64,000 nt of DNA. Source: Hymenobacter taeanensis (lineage in GTDB: Bacteria > Bacteroidota > Bacteroidia > Cytophagales > Hymenobacteraceae). This document shows positions 62,692 to 64,000 of this stretch, in pieces. The notes beneath the pieces are model-generated. The model was not told the DNA's origin. It did not search any database and was given only the letters and a program-made list of their open reading frames with translations. The stretch's first letter is position 1; every line of letters begins with the position of its first letter. The stretch lies in contig NZ_CP053538.1 of NCBI RefSeq assembly GCF_013137895.1, positions 3,255,001-3,319,000 of the forward strand, given 5' to 3'. Position numbers and translations under genes: made by a program.

Positions 62692-64000
62692 ATGAAAAGA
62701 AAATTACTGTTGCTAACACCCCTGTTGGCATGTGCTATGGCACCGGCCTGGGCACAGCAGCAACAACAGCGCGTTCAGGGTATCGTCAAGTCGGAGAAGG
62801 GCGAGCCTTTGCCCGGCGTGACAGTAGTTGTGCGTGGCACGACTGTCGGCGCCTCCACCGATGCCGACGGCCGTTTTAACCTAGCCGTACCCGCCAACGC
62901 TACGTTGCGCTTTAGCTACATTGGTTTTCTACCGTTTGAGGTGGCTGTGGGTACTAAAACCGACATCAACGTTACGTTGAAGGAGGATACCAAAACCCTG
63001 GATGACGTAGTGGTTATTGGCTACCAGTCGGTGCAGCGTCGCGACGTAACGGGGGCCGTATCCTCGGTAAGCGCGCAGCAAATCAAGGACATTCCAGTAA
63101 ACTCCGCTGCGGAGGCACTCACTGGCCGTCTGGCGGGCGTGCAGCTAACCTCCTCAGAAGGTACCCCTGGCAACCAGGATGTGCGCGTTCGGGTGCGGGG
63201 CGGGGGCTCAATCACTCAGGATAACTCGCCGCTGTATGTGGTAGATGGTATCCAGATTGAGAATGCCCTGTCGGTTATTACGCCCCAGGACATTGCCTCC
63301 GTCGACGTGCTCAAAGACGCCTCGGCCACGGCTATTTACGGTGCGCGTGGTGCGAACGGCGTGGTAATTATCACCACCAAGAAGGGCCTGGAAGGCAAAA
63401 CCGTCATCAGCTACAACGGGTTTGCCGGCTTCCGGGAGATCAGCAAGAAGCTGGGCGTACTGAAGCCCGATGACTACCTGAACTACCAATTTGAGCGCGC
63501 TCAGCAAGCAGGTGCTACCGGCACTGGCGGCCTCTCGACGTTTAAAACGCTGTTCGGCAGCTCTAATTATAACAGCGATACGCTGCAGCGCGCCCGCAGT
63601 GCCCCGTTCATTGACTGGCAGGAGGAGGTGTTTGGTCGCCGGGCCTTCCAGCAAACGCACAACGTTTCGGTAGCAGGTGGGGTGAAAGGCACTACCTACT
63701 CCCTAAGCCTCACGCACAACGATGAGGAAGGTATTCAGCGTGGCTCCGATTACTCCCGCAACCTGATCAACTTCCGCTTCGATACGAAGGCCACCGATAA
63801 GCTGCGCATCGGGTTGAACATGCGCTTCAACGACCAGGAAGTAAATGGCGCCGGCACCTCTACCAGCGGCTCCAGCGTTACCTCACGCCTGCGCAACACG
63901 GTGCAGTACCAGCCTCTCTCGGTGCCACGAGCATCGGGCGCAATCATCGACCCCGGCACCTTCGACGATGACTTCTTCACTAACTCGAGCTTGGTGAATC
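62692..64000 (+). CDS. SusC/RagA TonB-linked transporter, cut by the window end
   Basis: At least 436 aa, no stop before 64000. Signal peptide ending PAWAQ, carboxypeptidase-like domain (VKSEKGEPLPGVTVVVRGTT), LDDVVVIGYQSVQRRDVTG, plug with VRVRGGGSITQDNSPLYVVDG and DASATAIYGARGANGVVIIT, and the first barrel strands. A SusD partner is expected just outside. This is a second transporter pair of the same locus, preceded by a LacI-type operator. Confidence 0.95.
   Translation, partial: MKRKLLLLTPLLACAMAPAWAQQQQQRVQGIVKSEKGEPLPGVTVVVRGTTVGASTDADGRFNLAVPANATLRFSYIGFLPFEVAVGTKTDINVTLKEDTKTLDDVVVIGYQSVQRRDVTGAVSSVSAQQIKDIPVNSAAEALTGRLAGVQLTSSEGTPGNQDVRVRVRGGGSITQDNSPLYVVDGIQIENALSVITPQDIASVDVLKDASATAIYGARGANGVVIITTKKGLEGKTVISYNGFAGFREISKKLGVLKPDDYLNYQFERAQQAGATGTGGLSTFKTLFGSSNYNSDTLQRARSAPFIDWQEEVFGRRAFQQTHNVSVAGGVKGTTYSLSLTHNDEEGIQRGSDYSRNLINFRFDTKATDKLRIGLNMRFNDQEVNGAGTSTSGSSVTSRLRNTVQYQPLSVPRASGAIIDPGTFDDDFFTNSSLVN

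Overview
The window looks like chromosomal DNA of a Bacteroidota member of the Cytophagales, most likely Hymenobacter or a close relative. This is inferred from three SusC-like genes (two with SusD partners), a type IX secretion (T9SS) C-terminal sorting domain, a hybrid two-component regulator, promoter boxes of the TAnnTTTG type, rare Shine-Dalgarno sequences and GC-rich coding sequence. I see no rRNA, IS transposase, prophage or CRISPR array. One tRNA is present.

Layout. 1-9.4 kb: peroxide resistance (ohrR-ohr), a rhodanese, a T9SS cargo protein, a PASTA membrane protein, a tandem double D-Ala-D-Ala ligase, a GIY-YIG gene inside a palindromic element, and pgk. 9.4-12.4 kb: membrane protein, site-2 protease, HAD phosphatase, tRNA(CAT). 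12.8-17.6 kb: a two-component system, then a SulP anion transporter and a beta-carbonic anhydrase. 17.9-27.1 kb (minus strand): a fructan utilisation locus (SusC, SusD, sugar porter, fructokinase, GH32). 27.6-32.0 kb: a TetR-SDR pair and a hybrid histidine kinase/AraC regulator with a periplasmic sugar-binding domain, probably the fructan sensor. 32.2-45.4 kb: Fur-family regulator, galK-galT, several membrane and unknown proteins, topoisomerase III, and an Lgt-like fusion. 45.7-64.0 kb: a pectin/rhamnogalacturonan locus with SusC-SusD, a CE12-GH28 fusion, GH105, a LacI regulator, kduD, kduI, CE12, CE8, GH43 and a further SusC cut by the window end. Three near-identical LacI-type operators bracket this locus.

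How the genes work together. In the pectin locus, esterases (CE8, CE12) strip methyl and acetyl groups, GH28 and GH43 cut backbone and side chains, SusCD imports oligomers, GH105 releases unsaturated uronic acids, and KduI/KduD convert the keturonate towards KDG. The polysaccharide lyase that would supply unsaturated ends is not in the window. In the fructan locus, SusCD and GH32 capture and cut fructan, the porter imports fructose and the kinase phosphorylates it.

The most unusual content is not a gene cluster but dispersed short palindromic elements. At least three families sit between genes, often touching stop or start codons. One copy lies in frame inside the ddl coding sequence. Another pair of arms encloses a GIY-YIG endonuclease gene. 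Two copies 5.2 kb apart keep their hairpin by paired compensating changes. Together they resemble a mobile or structured palindrome system with a possible endonuclease partner.
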